Of a stretch of 64,000 nt of DNA, positions 14,756-23,585 are shown piece after piece; position 1 is the stretch's first letter; the number at the start of each line of letters is the position of its first letter. The position numbers and the translations under genes were made by a program. The notes beneath the pieces were generated by a model. The model saw nothing but the letters and a program-made list of their open reading frames with translations, ran no database searches and was not told where the DNA came from. The stretch comes from Bradyrhizobium sp. cir1 (GTDB lineage Bacteria > Pseudomonadota > Alphaproteobacteria > Rhizobiales > Xanthobacteraceae): positions 124,001-188,000 of the forward strand of contig NZ_JACIHE010000014.1 in NCBI RefSeq assembly GCF_014198245.1. Direction: 5' to 3'.

Positions 14756-16772
14756 TGCGGCCGGCCGCAGCGATGAACCCGTGCGGGGACGCTCCGTGCG
14801 CTTCCGGCTGCTCGCGATCGCGCTCTTGCCGATGCTGGTCATCCTGCCGCTCCTGCTCGGCGTTGCGATCTATCGCTGGAACGCAAAATTCGACGCGACC
14901 TTGATCTCCAAGGTGAACGGCGATCTCACCATCGCCCACCAATATCTCGCCCGCATCCTCGAAAAGACCGGCGTCCAGCTCCGGGCGCTTAGCCTGTCGG
15001 CCCGCTTCCACGAGGTGCTGGCGCCGGATGCGCGCGGCTCCCTGCGCGATCTGCTCGACGAGACCCGCAAGGAAATCGGTCTCGACTTCCTGTATCTGAC
15101 CAACGGCCGCGGCGACATCCTGGCCTCATCGCCGCCGTTGCAGCATCAACCGAGGAATGACTGGCCGATCATCAGGTCGGCGCTGTCGGGTCAGGTTCCG
15201 GCGACGGGCATCGACATTTTCGGCAATGACGAGCTCGCCGCGATCTCGCCGGCCCTGGCTGAGCGCGCGCGCCTCGACCTCGTGCCGACGCCGAACGCGG
15301 TGCCGACCGATCGCAGCACGGAGACGCGCGGCATGGTCGTGCATGCGGCGAGCCGCGCGATGCTGCCTGACGGCGGCGCCGCGGCGCTGGTCGGCGGCAC
15401 GCTGCTCAACCAGAATCTCGAATTCATCGACACGATCAACGACCTCGTCTATCGCGCGGCGAGCCTGCCGGAGGGCAGCCAGGGCACCGCGACGCTGTTC
15501 CTGGAGGACGTGCGGATCTCGACCAACGTCCGTCTGTTCGAGGGACGGCGCGCGCTCGGCACGCGGGTCTCGGCGGCGGTGCGCTCGGCCGTGCTGGGCG
15601 AGGGACGCACCTGGCTCGACAGCGCCTTTGTGGTCAATGACTGGTACATCTCCGCCTACGAGCCGCTGGTTGACAGCTATGGCAAGCGCGTCGGCATGCT
15701 CTATGTCGGCTTTCTGGAAAAGCCTTTCAGCGAAGCCAAATACCAGACGCTGGTGATCGTCATCGCGGCATTCATCGCGATCACGGCCGCAACCGTACCG
15801 ATCTTTCTGCGCTGGGCGAGCTCCATCTTCATGCCGCTGGAGCGCGTCACCGCGACGATTGGCGAGGTGGAGCGGGGAAACCTCTCCGCCCGCACCAAGA
15901 TGCCTGTCTCGGGTGACGAGATCGGCCGCGTCGCGGTTCATCTCGACAGCCTGCTCGACCAGATCCAGGAACGCGACCGGCAGCTCCGCGAGTGGAACGA
16001 GGAGCTGAACGTCCGCGTGCGGGAGCGGACCCGGGACCTCGAGCACGCCAATCTCAAGCTCGAGACAACCACCAAGCAGCTCATCATGTCGGAGAAGCTG
16101 GCTGCGATCGGCGAGATCACCGCCGGCGTCGCACACGAGATCAACAATCCGATCGCGGTGATGCAGGGCAATCTCGACGTCATCCGCAGCGTGTTCGGGG
16201 CCGATGCCGACAAGGCGAAGGTCGAGTTCCGCCTGCTCGACGAGCAGATTCACCGCATCAGCCAGATCGTGACCAAGCTGTTGCAGTTTGCAAGGCCTGA
16301 GGAATATGCCGGCTATGTCGAGCGCCATGCGCCGGCAAGCATCATTTCGGACTGTCTGCCACTGGTGCAGCATCTCCTGAACAAGACCGAGATCGCCGTC
16401 ATCAGGGACGACCGCGCCAGCCGGCTGGTGCTGATGAATCGCAACGAGCTGCAGCAGGTGCTGGTCAATCTGATCGTCAACGCGATCCACGCCATGCCGG
16501 ATGGCGGAACCCTGACGCTCCGCGCCTTCGATGCCGAGCGTGACGGCCATCAAGGCGTCGCCATCGAGGTCACTGATACCGGCATCGGCATGAGCACCGA
16601 GGTGATCGAAAAGATATTCGATCCCTTCTACACGACGAAACGGCGGCAAGGCACCGGGCTCGGCCTCTCCATCAGCCAGACGCTGATCAAGCGCCAGGGC
16701 GGACAGATCACGTCGGAGAGCCGCGTCGGTTCCGGGAGCACGTTCACAGTGTGGCTGCCCGAGGCGGCTTGA
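14748..16772 (+). CDS. Membrane sensor histidine kinase with periplasmic sensor domain
   Basis: A 674-residue partner of the regulator at 13322. TM1 lies at about 20-42 and TM2 at 335-356, with roughly 290 periplasmic residues between them that look like a double-Cache fold (DFLYLTNGRGDILASS and MLYVGFLEKPF are Cache-like). HAMP follows (360-412), then a coiled coil. The H-box is AGVAHEINNPIAVMQ with H463, the N-box NLIVNAIHAM, then DTGIGM and GTGLGLSISQ. The ligand is probably a small carboxylate, given the family and the oxalate/formate-type transporter downstream; this is inference. ATG 14748 overlaps the regulator's end, indicating coupled translation. Confidence 0.93.
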   Translation: MSDAAGRSDEPVRGRSVRFRLLAIALLPMLVILPLLLGVAIYRWNAKFDATLISKVNGDLTIAHQYLARILEKTGVQLRALSLSARFHEVLAPDARGSLRDLLDETRKEIGLDFLYLTNGRGDILASSPPLQHQPRNDWPIIRSALSGQVPATGIDIFGNDELAAISPALAERARLDLVPTPNAVPTDRSTETRGMVVHAASRAMLPDGGAAALVGGTLLNQNLEFIDTINDLVYRAASLPEGSQGTATLFLEDVRISTNVRLFEGRRALGTRVSAAVRSAVLGEGRTWLDSAFVVNDWYISAYEPLVDSYGKRVGMLYVGFLEKPFSEAKYQTLVIVIAAFIAITAATVPIFLRWASSIFMPLERVTATIGEVERGNLSARTKMPVSGDEIGRVAVHLDSLLDQIQERDRQLREWNEELNVRVRERTRDLEHANLKLETTTKQLIMSEKLAAIGEITAGVAHEINNPIAVMQGNLDVIRSVFGADADKAKVEFRLLDEQIHRISQIVTKLLQFARPEEYAGYVERHAPASIISDCLPLVQHLLNKTEIAVIRDDRASRLVLMNRNELQQVLVNLIVNAIHAMPDGGTLTLRAFDAERDGHQGVAIEVTDTGIGMSTEVIEKIFDPFYTTKRRQGTGLGLSISQTLIKRQGGQITSESRVGSGSTFTVWLPEAA

Positions 16773-16774
16773 TT

Positions 16775-16787
16775 GGACATTTTGTCC
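16775..16787. promoter_or_regulatory. Enhancer-type palindrome, copy 1
   Basis: GGACATTTTGTCC, a perfect 5-3-5 dyad, begins three bases after the kinase stop. An identical copy lies 23 bases further on (centre to centre), about two helical turns. Likely binding site for the sigma-54 regulator encoded at 13322. Confidence 0.65.
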
Positions 16788-16797
16788 GCGGATTTCC

Positions 16798-16810
16798 GGA
16801 CATTTTGTCC
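16798..16810. promoter_or_regulatory. Enhancer-type palindrome, copy 2
   Basis: Second exact copy of GGACATTTTGTCC. Together with copy 1 it sits about 50-90 bases upstream of a consensus -24/-12 element, the usual place for an upstream activating sequence. Confidence 0.65.
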
Positions 16811-16832
16811 CGCGCGGCGCATTGCACTGCGG

Positions 16833-16845
16833 GAAGTCATTGATT
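16833..16845. promoter_or_regulatory. IHF-like site between enhancer and sigma-54 promoter
   Basis: GAAGTCATTGATT matches the reverse-complement IHF consensus YAANNNNTTGATW at every fixed position except the first. Its location between the paired palindromes and the -24 element is the classic DNA-bending position. Confidence 0.45.
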
Positions 16846-16862
16846 CATCACGACGCGACATC

Positions 16863-16878
16863 TGGCACGCGCGTTGCT
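16863..16878 (+). promoter_or_regulatory. Sigma-54 (-24/-12) promoter of the OFA transporter
   Basis: TGGCACGCGCGTTGCT matches the RpoN consensus TGGCACGNNNNTTGCW at every fixed position, with GG at 16864-16865 and GC at 16876-16877. Transcription would start near 16889 and give a leader of about 230 bases before the ATG at 17117. Confidence 0.8.
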
Positions 16879-17116
16879 CACTCCAAGACAGGGTGTTGAG
16901 GGGGGATGAGGGCGCGATAGCCGTCACTGCAACGCTGCTTGCGAGGCGAGGGGACATCACCCGCGATCAGCTGCTTGTTCGGCGCACATGACGAGATGCG
17001 CGCCAGACGATTCCACTTCGACATGAAGTTCGACCGGTCATGCGCGGCTGCCAAGCACGCGTGCGAGCGGTCTCAAACCGATGCGCCGATAAGGCCACGC
17101 TTTGGAGGTAATGTTT

Positions 17117-18769
17117 ATGACAACTGCCGATACCGTTCTTGCACCTGTTGGTGCTTCCGGCTTTCTCGATCGCGAACGCACGATCGCGACAGCCGGCTTC
17201 AATCGCTGGCTGGTGCCGCCTGCGGCGCTGTGCATCCATCTCTGCATCGGCATGGCCTATGGCTTCTCTGTGTTCTGGCTGCCGCTGTCGCGCGCGATCG
17301 GCATCACGCAGAGCAAGGCGTGCGCGGACATCTCGCTGTGGCAGGAGCTGTTCACCACCACCTGCGATTGGAAGGTCGCGAGCCTCGGGTGGATGTACAC
17401 GCTGTTCTTCGTGCTGCTGGGCGTCTCCGCCGCGATCTGGGGCGGCTGGCTCGAGCGCGCCGGTCCGCGCAAGGCGGGCGTCGTCGCCGCCTGCTGCTGG
17501 GGCGGTGGGCTTTTGATCGGTGCCTTTGGCGTCTATGTCCACCAGCTCTGGATCATGTGGCTGGGCTGCGGCGTCATCGGTGGCGTGGGACTTGGGCTCG
17601 GCTACATTTCCCCGGTGTCGACCCTGATCAAATGGTTTCCGGACCGCCGCGGCATGGCGACCGGCATGGCCATCATGGGATTTGGCGGCGGCGCCATGAT
17701 CGGAGCGCCCTTGGCCAATCTCTTGATCAACTACTTCAAGACGCCCGCCTCCGTCGGTGTCTGGGAAACCTTCGTCACGATGGGGGTGGTCTATTTCGTC
17801 TTCATGATGATTGGCGCCTTCGCCTATCGCGTGACGCCGGCCGGCTGGCAGCCCGAGGGCTGGACGCCGCCGGTCAAGGCCAACGCGATGATCTCGAAGA
17901 ACAACGTCCATCTCAACGACGCGCACAAGACCCCGCAGTTCTGGCTGATCTGGTGGGTGCTCTGCCTCAACGTGTCGGCGGGTATCGGCGTGATCGGCAT
18001 GGCCTCGCCGATGCTTCAGGAGATCTTCGCCGGCAAACTGATCGGTCTGCCGGACGTCGGCTTCAACGCGCTCGATGCCGGGCAGAAGGCGCAGATCGCC
18101 GCGATCGCCGCCGGCTTCGCCGGATTGCTGTCGCTGTTCAACATCGGCGGCCGCTTCTTTTGGGCGTCGCTGTCGGACAAGATCGGGCGGAAGAACACGT
18201 ACTACACGTTCTTCATCCTCGGCATCGTGCTCTACGCGCTGGCGCCGACCTTTGCGGCGATGGGCTCGAAGCTCCTGTTCGTGGCCGGCTTCGGCATCAT
18301 CCTGTCGATGTATGGCGGCGGGTTTGCCACCGTGCCGGCCTATCTTGCCGACATGTTCGGAACGCAGTTCGTCGGCGCCATCCACGGCCGTTTGCTGACG
18401 GCGTGGTCGACGGCCGGCATCATCGGCCCGGTCGTGGTGAACTACATCCGCGAGTTCCAACTCGCGGCCGGCGTGCCTCGCGACCAGCTCTATAACACCA
18501 CCATGTACATCCTCTGTGCGATGCTGATCGCAGGCCTGATCTGCAACTACCTGATCAAGCCGGTCGATTCGAAGTGGCACATGAAGGAGGCCGACGTCGC
18601 CAAATTGCAGGCGGCGAGCGCCAGCGCCGCCGCTGCGGGGCCGCACGGCTCCTACGGCATCGGATTTGGCGGGCTTGACATCAAGGCGGCGTTCTTCTGG
18701 GCGATCGTCGGCGGTCCTCTGCTCTGGGGTGTCTGGAAGACGCTGGAGAGCGCAGTCAAGATCTTCTGA
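17117..18769 (+). CDS. OFA-family (oxalate/formate antiporter-type) MFS transporter
   Basis: A 550-residue major facilitator. GGAGG at 17104-17108 sits eight bases before ATG 17117, which decides the start over ATG 17111. The N-terminus FNRWLVPPAALCIHLCIGMAYGF, the loop WLERAGPRKAGV and RYDG-like loop PDRRGMATGMAIMGFGGG are typical of the oxalate:formate antiporter branch. Twelve membrane segments are followed by a hydrophilic stretch (KLQAASASAAAAG) and one further hydrophobic segment near residue 530. It lies between a sigma-54 two-component system and formate dehydrogenase, so formate or oxalate is the likely substrate; other monocarboxylates remain possible. Confidence 0.88.
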   Translation: MTTADTVLAPVGASGFLDRERTIATAGFNRWLVPPAALCIHLCIGMAYGFSVFWLPLSRAIGITQSKACADISLWQELFTTTCDWKVASLGWMYTLFFVLLGVSAAIWGGWLERAGPRKAGVVAACCWGGGLLIGAFGVYVHQLWIMWLGCGVIGGVGLGLGYISPVSTLIKWFPDRRGMATGMAIMGFGGGAMIGAPLANLLINYFKTPASVGVWETFVTMGVVYFVFMMIGAFAYRVTPAGWQPEGWTPPVKANAMISKNNVHLNDAHKTPQFWLIWWVLCLNVSAGIGVIGMASPMLQEIFAGKLIGLPDVGFNALDAGQKAQIAAIAAGFAGLLSLFNIGGRFFWASLSDKIGRKNTYYTFFILGIVLYALAPTFAAMGSKLLFVAGFGIILSMYGGGFATVPAYLADMFGTQFVGAIHGRLLTAWSTAGIIGPVVVNYIREFQLAAGVPRDQLYNTTMYILCAMLIAGLICNYLIKPVDSKWHMKEADVAKLQAASASAAAAGPHGSYGIGFGGLDIKAAFFWAIVGGPLLWGVWKTLESAVKIF

Positions 18770-18784
18770 TCGTACAGTCATCGC

Positions 18785-18817
18785 GAGCGGGAGCGCACCA
18801 TGCGCGCGCTCCCGCTC
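18785..18817 (+). terminator. GC-rich hairpin after the OFA transporter
   Basis: A 12-base stem, GAGCGGGAGCGC (18785-18796) pairing with GCGCTCCCGCTC (18806-18817), around a nine-base loop, 15 bases after the stop. No U-tract follows, so it may attenuate or protect the transcript rather than terminate fully. Confidence 0.5.
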
Positions 18818-19006
18818 CAGCCTCGGAGCCGGAGCTCGATACGATTTCGCTATCGCAGCATGGGAAGCCTTTATTGATCTCCAGACCAATTTCAGGCTTC
18901 GTTCTATCAGTTGGCGCGTTGGACGAACGCAAGGTCGTGTCCGGGCAGCGATCCAGGGTTGCCCTTGGGCTGCGCTTAACTGCTTCCGCGAGCATGATAA
19001 TTTGCT

Positions 19007-19022
19007 TGGCATCTGGCATGCC
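19007..19022 (+). promoter_or_regulatory. Possible second sigma-54-like promoter before the formate dehydrogenase genes
   Basis: TGGCATCTGGCATGCC keeps the essential GG (19008-19009) and GC (19020-19021) at the correct 12-base distance, and TGGCA of the -24 box, but the -12 box is ATGCC rather than TTGCA. It sits 48 bases upstream of the ATG at 19071. No copy of the 13-bp enhancer palindrome was seen in this 301-base gap, which otherwise holds only the hairpin at 18785. Confidence 0.35.
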
Positions 19023-19070
19023 AGAAGCTAAAACTGGAGCCGTTCTAAAAGACGAGATCGAGACGAATCG

Positions 19071-20774
19071 ATGAGCCACGACGTGCACGAGGTCCGCTCG
19101 TTCGAACATCCGGGCGAGGGACGGAAGCGAGCCAAGGCCACGCCCAAGGGGCGGCAGGTCGATCCGACCGCCGCGCACGAGATCGAGCAGCTGCTCGGCG
19201 ACAGGCCGCGGCGGCGCGACCTCCTGATCGAATATCTGCACCTGATCCAGGATAAATATCACCAGATCTCGGCCGCGCACCTTGCCGCGCTCGCCGACGA
19301 GATGAAGCTCGCCTTCGCCGAAGTGTTCGAGACCGCGACCTTCTACGCGCATTTCGACGTGGTGAAGGAGGGCGAGCCTGATGTCGCGCCGCTGACGATC
19401 CGCGTCTGCGATTCGCTGACCTGCGCCATGCTCGGCGGCGAGAAGCTGCTCGAGGATCTGCAGAGTGCATCCGGTCCCGGCATCCGCGTCGTGCGTGCGC
19501 CCTGCGTCGGTCGCTGCGATACCGCGCCTGCCGCCGAAGTGGGCCACAACTTCGTCGACCATGCCACCGTCGCCAATGTGATGGCGGCCGCGAAGGCCGG
19601 CGACACTCACGCGCATCTGCCTGATTATATCGACTACGACGCCTATGTTGCCGGCGGCGGCTACAAGCTGCTGGGCCGCCTGCGCTCGGGCGAGCTGTCG
19701 AAGGACGATCTTTTGAAGTCGCTCGACGATGCTTCGCTGCGCGGCCTCGGCGGTGCCGGCTTCCCGACGGGACGCAAATGGCGGGCGGTGCTGGGCGAGC
19801 CCGGTCCGCGGCTGATGGCGATCAACGGCGATGAGGGCGAGCCCGGCACGTTCAAGGACCGCGTCTATCTCGAGAGCGATCCGCACCGTTTCATCGAGGG
19901 CATGCTGATCGGCGCGCATGTGGTGCAGGCCTCCGACGTCTACATCTATCTGCGCGACGAATATCCGGCCTCGCGCGAGATCCTGGAGCGCGAGATCGCA
20001 AGGCTGCCCGCCGGCGGCCCGACGCTGCACATGCGGCGCGGCGCCGGCGCTTATATCTGCGGCGAGGAATCCTCGCTGCTCGAAAGCATCGAGGGCAAGC
20101 GCGGCCTGCCCCGGCACAAGCCGCCTTATCCGTTCCAGGTCGGCCTGTTCGGGCTGCCGACACTGATCAACAACGTCGAAACGTTGTGGTGGGTGCGCGA
20201 CATCGTCGAGAAGGGCGCCGATTGGTGGAAGGGGCATGGCCGCCATGAGCGTCACGGCCTGCGCAGCTTCTCGGTCTCGGGCCGCGTCAAGAATCCCGGT
20301 ATGAAGCTGGCACCCGCCGGCATCACCGTGCGCGAGCTGATCGACGAATATTGCGGCGGCATGGCCGACGGCCATCAGTTCTACGCCTACCTGCCTGGCG
20401 GCGCCTCGGGCGGCATTCTGCCGGCCTCGATGGACGACATCCCGCTCGATTTTGGCACGCTGGAGAAATACGGCTGCTTCATCGGCTCGGCCGCGATCGT
20501 CATCCTGTCGCAGAAGGACAGCGTGCGCGCAGCGGCGTTGAACCTGATGAAGTTCTTCGAGGACGAGAGCTGCGGCCAGTGCACGCCGTGCCGCGTCGGA
20601 ACCCAGAAAGCGGCGTTGCTGATGCAGAAGCCGGTCTGGGACCGTGCCTTGCTGGAAGAATTGAGCCAGGCGATGCGCGATGCCTCGATCTGCGGGCTCG
20701 GACAGGCGGCATCGAATCCGCTGTCCTCCGTGATCAAATATTTCCCTGACGAGTTCAAGGAAGCGGCCGAATGA
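19071..20774 (+). CDS. NAD-dependent formate dehydrogenase beta subunit (fused NuoE-NuoF type, FDH1B)
   Basis: A 567-residue diaphorase subunit. Residues 35-175 are NuoE-like with [2Fe-2S] cysteines C113, C118, C145 and C149. Residues 195-560 are NuoF-like: RGLGGAGFPTGRKW and AINGDEGEPGTFKDR bind FMN and NADH, GAGAYICGEESSLLESIEG follows, and C501, C504, C507 and C541 hold a [4Fe-4S] cluster. This fused architecture and length match the beta subunit of the two-subunit FDH1 of Methylorubrum extorquens, not the separate FdsG/FdsB of Rhodobacter or Cupriavidus. It takes electrons from the alpha subunit and reduces NAD+. Its stop overlaps the next start by four bases (ATGA). Confidence 0.92.
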   Translation: MSHDVHEVRSFEHPGEGRKRAKATPKGRQVDPTAAHEIEQLLGDRPRRRDLLIEYLHLIQDKYHQISAAHLAALADEMKLAFAEVFETATFYAHFDVVKEGEPDVAPLTIRVCDSLTCAMLGGEKLLEDLQSASGPGIRVVRAPCVGRCDTAPAAEVGHNFVDHATVANVMAAAKAGDTHAHLPDYIDYDAYVAGGGYKLLGRLRSGELSKDDLLKSLDDASLRGLGGAGFPTGRKWRAVLGEPGPRLMAINGDEGEPGTFKDRVYLESDPHRFIEGMLIGAHVVQASDVYIYLRDEYPASREILEREIARLPAGGPTLHMRRGAGAYICGEESSLLESIEGKRGLPRHKPPYPFQVGLFGLPTLINNVETLWWVRDIVEKGADWWKGHGRHERHGLRSFSVSGRVKNPGMKLAPAGITVRELIDEYCGGMADGHQFYAYLPGGASGGILPASMDDIPLDFGTLEKYGCFIGSAAIVILSQKDSVRAAALNLMKFFEDESCGQCTPCRVGTQKAALLMQKPVWDRALLEELSQAMRDASICGLGQAASNPLSSVIKYFPDEFKEAAE

Positions 20775-23539
20775 CGAAGATTACGTTCGAGCTCGACGGC
20801 AAGCAGGTCGAGGCCAAACCTGGCGAGACGATCTGGCAGGTCGCCAAACGCCAGGGACGCGATATCCCGCATCTCTGCTACTCGCCGGCGCCCGACTATC
20901 GCCCCGACGGCAATTGCCGCGCCTGCATGGTCGAGATTGAGGGCGAGCGCGTGCTGGCGGCGTCGTGCAAGCGCACGCCCTCGGTCGGCATGAAGGTGAA
21001 GACGGAATCCGCGCGTGCGGTGTCGGCGCAGAAAATGGTGATGGAGCTGCTTGTCGCCGACCAGCCGGCGCGCGAGACCTCGCACGATCCGGATTCGAAG
21101 TTCTGGCACTGGGCCGAGGCCACGGGCGTCACCGAAAGCCGCTTCCCCGCCGCCGAACGCTGGGCGACCGACGCCAGCCATCCGGCGATGCGCGTCAATC
21201 TCGATGCCTGCATCCAGTGCGGCCTCTGCGTGCGCGCCTGCCGCGAGGTCCAGGTCAACGACGTCATCGGCATGGCCTACCGCAACCATGGCGCCAAGAT
21301 CGTGTTCGACTTCGACGATCCCATGGGCGAGTCCACCTGCGTTGCCTGCGGCGAATGCGTTCAGGCCTGCCCGACCGGCGCTTTGATGCCGGCCGTGATG
21401 CTGGACGACAAGCAGACGCGCGTCACCTATGCCGACAGGAAGGTCGATTCGCTCTGCCCGTTCTGCGGCGTCGGCTGCCAGGTCACCTATGAAGTCAAGG
21501 ACGAGAAGGTGATTTATGCGGAGGGCCGGGACGGTCCCGCCAATCATAATCGTCTTTGTGTGAAGGGCCGCTTCGGCTTCGACTACATCCACCATCCGCA
21601 TCGCCTGACAAAACCGCTGGTGCGGCTGCCGAATGCGAAGAAGGACGCCAACGACCAGGTCGATCCGGCCAATCCGTTCACGCATTTCCGTGAAGCGAGC
21701 TGGGACGAGGCGCTCGACATCGCCGCCAAGGGCCTCGTGAAGATCCGCGACGAGAAGGGCGTGAAGGCGCTGGCCGGCTTCGGCTCGGCCAAGGGCTCGA
21801 ACGAAGAGGCCTATCTGTTCCAGAAGCTGGTGCGCACCGGTTTCGGCTCGAACAATGTTGATCACTGCACCCGTCTTTGCCATGCCTCGTCGGTCGCGGC
21901 GCTGTTCGAAGGCCTGAGCTCCGGCGCGGTGTCGGCGCCATTCTCCGCCGCGATGGATGCCGAAGTCATCGTCGTGATCGGCGCCAACCCGACTGTGAAC
22001 CACCCGGTCGCCGCGACCTTCATCAAGAACGCGGTCAAGCAGAACGGCGCAAAACTGTTCGTGATGGATCCGCGCCGGCAGGCGCTGTCGCGCCATGCGA
22101 CCAGGCATCTGCAGTTCAAGCCCGGCTCCGACGTCGCGATGCTGAACGCGATGATCAACACGATCATCACCGAGGGCCTGACCGACGACCAGTACATCGC
22201 TGGCTACACCGAGGGCTTTGAGGACCTCAAGGAGAAGATCAAGGAGTTCACACCGGAGAAGATGGAGCCGATCTGCGGCATCCCGGCGCAGACACTGCGC
22301 GAGGTTGCGCGCACATATGCGCGCGCAAAATCCTCGATCATCTTCTGGGGCATGGGCATCAGCCAGCACGTCCACGGCACCGACAATGCGCGCTGCCTGA
22401 TTGCGCTGGCGCTGATCACCGGCCAGGTCGGCCGTCCCGGCACCGGCCTGCATCCGCTGCGCGGTCAGAACAACGTGCAAGGAGCATCCGACGCCGGCCT
22501 AATCCCGATGTTCCTGCCGGACTATCAGCCGGTCGGCCGCGACGACCTGCGCGGTGCTTTCGAGAAGCTGTGGGGTCAGGATCTCGACCCCGTCCGCGGA
22601 TTGACCGTGGTCGAGATCATGAACGCGATCCACGCCGGCGAGATCAAGGGCATGTATATCGAGGGTGAGAACCCCGCGATGTCCGATCCCGACCTCCAGC
22701 ATGCACGCCACGCACTGGCCATGCTCGATCATCTCGTGGTGCAGGATCTCTTCGTCACCGAGACCGCCTTCCATGCCGACGTTATCCTGCCGGCCTCCGC
22801 GTTTGCGGAGAAGGAGGGCTCGTTCACCAACACCGACCGCCGCGTGCAGCTCGCGCGCCAGGTGATCAAGCCGCCGGGCGATGCGCGGCAGGATCTCTGG
22901 ATCATCCAGGAGATCGGCAAGCGCATGGGCCTGCCCTGGAATTATTCGGGCCCCGGCGACGTCTATACGGAGATGGCGGAGCTGATGCCCTCGCTGAAGA
23001 ACATCAGCTGGGAGCGGCTGATGCGCGAAGGCGCCGTCACCTATCCAGCCGACGATCCGAACAAGCCCGGCAACGAGATCATCTTCACCACGGGCTTTCC
23101 GACCGCGAGCGGCCGCGGCAAGATCGTGCCGGCGAAGGTCATTCCGCCGGACGAACTGCCCGACGCCGAATATCCGATGGTGCTCTCGACCGGCCGCGTG
23201 CTGGAGCACTGGCACACCGGCTCGATGACGCGCCGCGCCCAGGTGCTCGACCAGATCGAGCCGGAGGCGGTCGCCTTCATGAGCCCGAAGGACATGCGCA
23301 GGAAGAAGCTCGCGCCGGGCGATTTCATTCGCCTGGAAACCCGCCGCGGCGCCGTCGAGGTCAAGGTCCGTTCCGACCGCGACGTGCCGGAGAACATGGT
23401 GTTCATGCCATTCTGCTACGCGGAGGCAGCCGCGAACCTGCTCACCAACCCGGCGCTCGATCCGTTCGGCAAGATCCCGGAATTCAAGTTCTGCGCCGCA
23501 CGGGCCGAGCGCGCGGAGATGAGGGACGCGGCGGAGTAG
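20771..23539 (+). CDS. Formate dehydrogenase alpha subunit, molybdopterin-dependent (FDH1A type; Mo or W)
   Basis: A 922-residue catalytic subunit oxidising formate to CO2. Cofactor sites in order: [2Fe-2S] C36, C49, C52, C66; two [4Fe-4S] ferredoxin clusters C147/C150/C153/C157 and C190/C193/C196/C200; catalytic-domain [4Fe-4S] C229, C232, C236, C263; and C370 in HCTRLCHASS as metal ligand, a cysteine rather than selenocysteine. The His-Cys3 cluster found in NuoG-like and FdsA proteins is absent: the matching segment SHDPDSKFWHWAEATG has no cysteine. The sequence strongly recalls the tungsten-containing FDH1 of M. extorquens. No FdsD or FdsC gene follows. Confidence 0.93.
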   Translation: MTKITFELDGKQVEAKPGETIWQVAKRQGRDIPHLCYSPAPDYRPDGNCRACMVEIEGERVLAASCKRTPSVGMKVKTESARAVSAQKMVMELLVADQPARETSHDPDSKFWHWAEATGVTESRFPAAERWATDASHPAMRVNLDACIQCGLCVRACREVQVNDVIGMAYRNHGAKIVFDFDDPMGESTCVACGECVQACPTGALMPAVMLDDKQTRVTYADRKVDSLCPFCGVGCQVTYEVKDEKVIYAEGRDGPANHNRLCVKGRFGFDYIHHPHRLTKPLVRLPNAKKDANDQVDPANPFTHFREASWDEALDIAAKGLVKIRDEKGVKALAGFGSAKGSNEEAYLFQKLVRTGFGSNNVDHCTRLCHASSVAALFEGLSSGAVSAPFSAAMDAEVIVVIGANPTVNHPVAATFIKNAVKQNGAKLFVMDPRRQALSRHATRHLQFKPGSDVAMLNAMINTIITEGLTDDQYIAGYTEGFEDLKEKIKEFTPEKMEPICGIPAQTLREVARTYARAKSSIIFWGMGISQHVHGTDNARCLIALALITGQVGRPGTGLHPLRGQNNVQGASDAGLIPMFLPDYQPVGRDDLRGAFEKLWGQDLDPVRGLTVVEIMNAIHAGEIKGMYIEGENPAMSDPDLQHARHALAMLDHLVVQDLFVTETAFHADVILPASAFAEKEGSFTNTDRRVQLARQVIKPPGDARQDLWIIQEIGKRMGLPWNYSGPGDVYTEMAELMPSLKNISWERLMREGAVTYPADDPNKPGNEIIFTTGFPTASGRGKIVPAKVIPPDELPDAEYPMVLSTGRVLEHWHTGSMTRRAQVLDQIEPEAVAFMSPKDMRRKKLAPGDFIRLETRRGAVEVKVRSDRDVPENMVFMPFCYAEAAANLLTNPALDPFGKIPEFKFCAARAERAEMRDAAE

Positions 23540-23585
23540 GGGCCGAGCGTCATCATCGAGCACGACGCTTGCCATACAAGCTCCT

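Noticed and set aside
16967..19012. 681-codon antisense frame opposite the OFA transporter
   Set aside because: It covers the transporter and both flanking gaps, including the transporter's ribosome site, with no recognisable domain.
20387..22480. 697-codon antisense frame opposite the formate dehydrogenase genes
   Set aside because: Antisense to two enzymes with complete metal-binding motifs; composition typical of a shadow frame.
20771..23539. Possible selenocysteine formate dehydrogenase
   Set aside because: The metal-ligand position is encoded as an ordinary cysteine (C370) and the frame contains no internal TGA.
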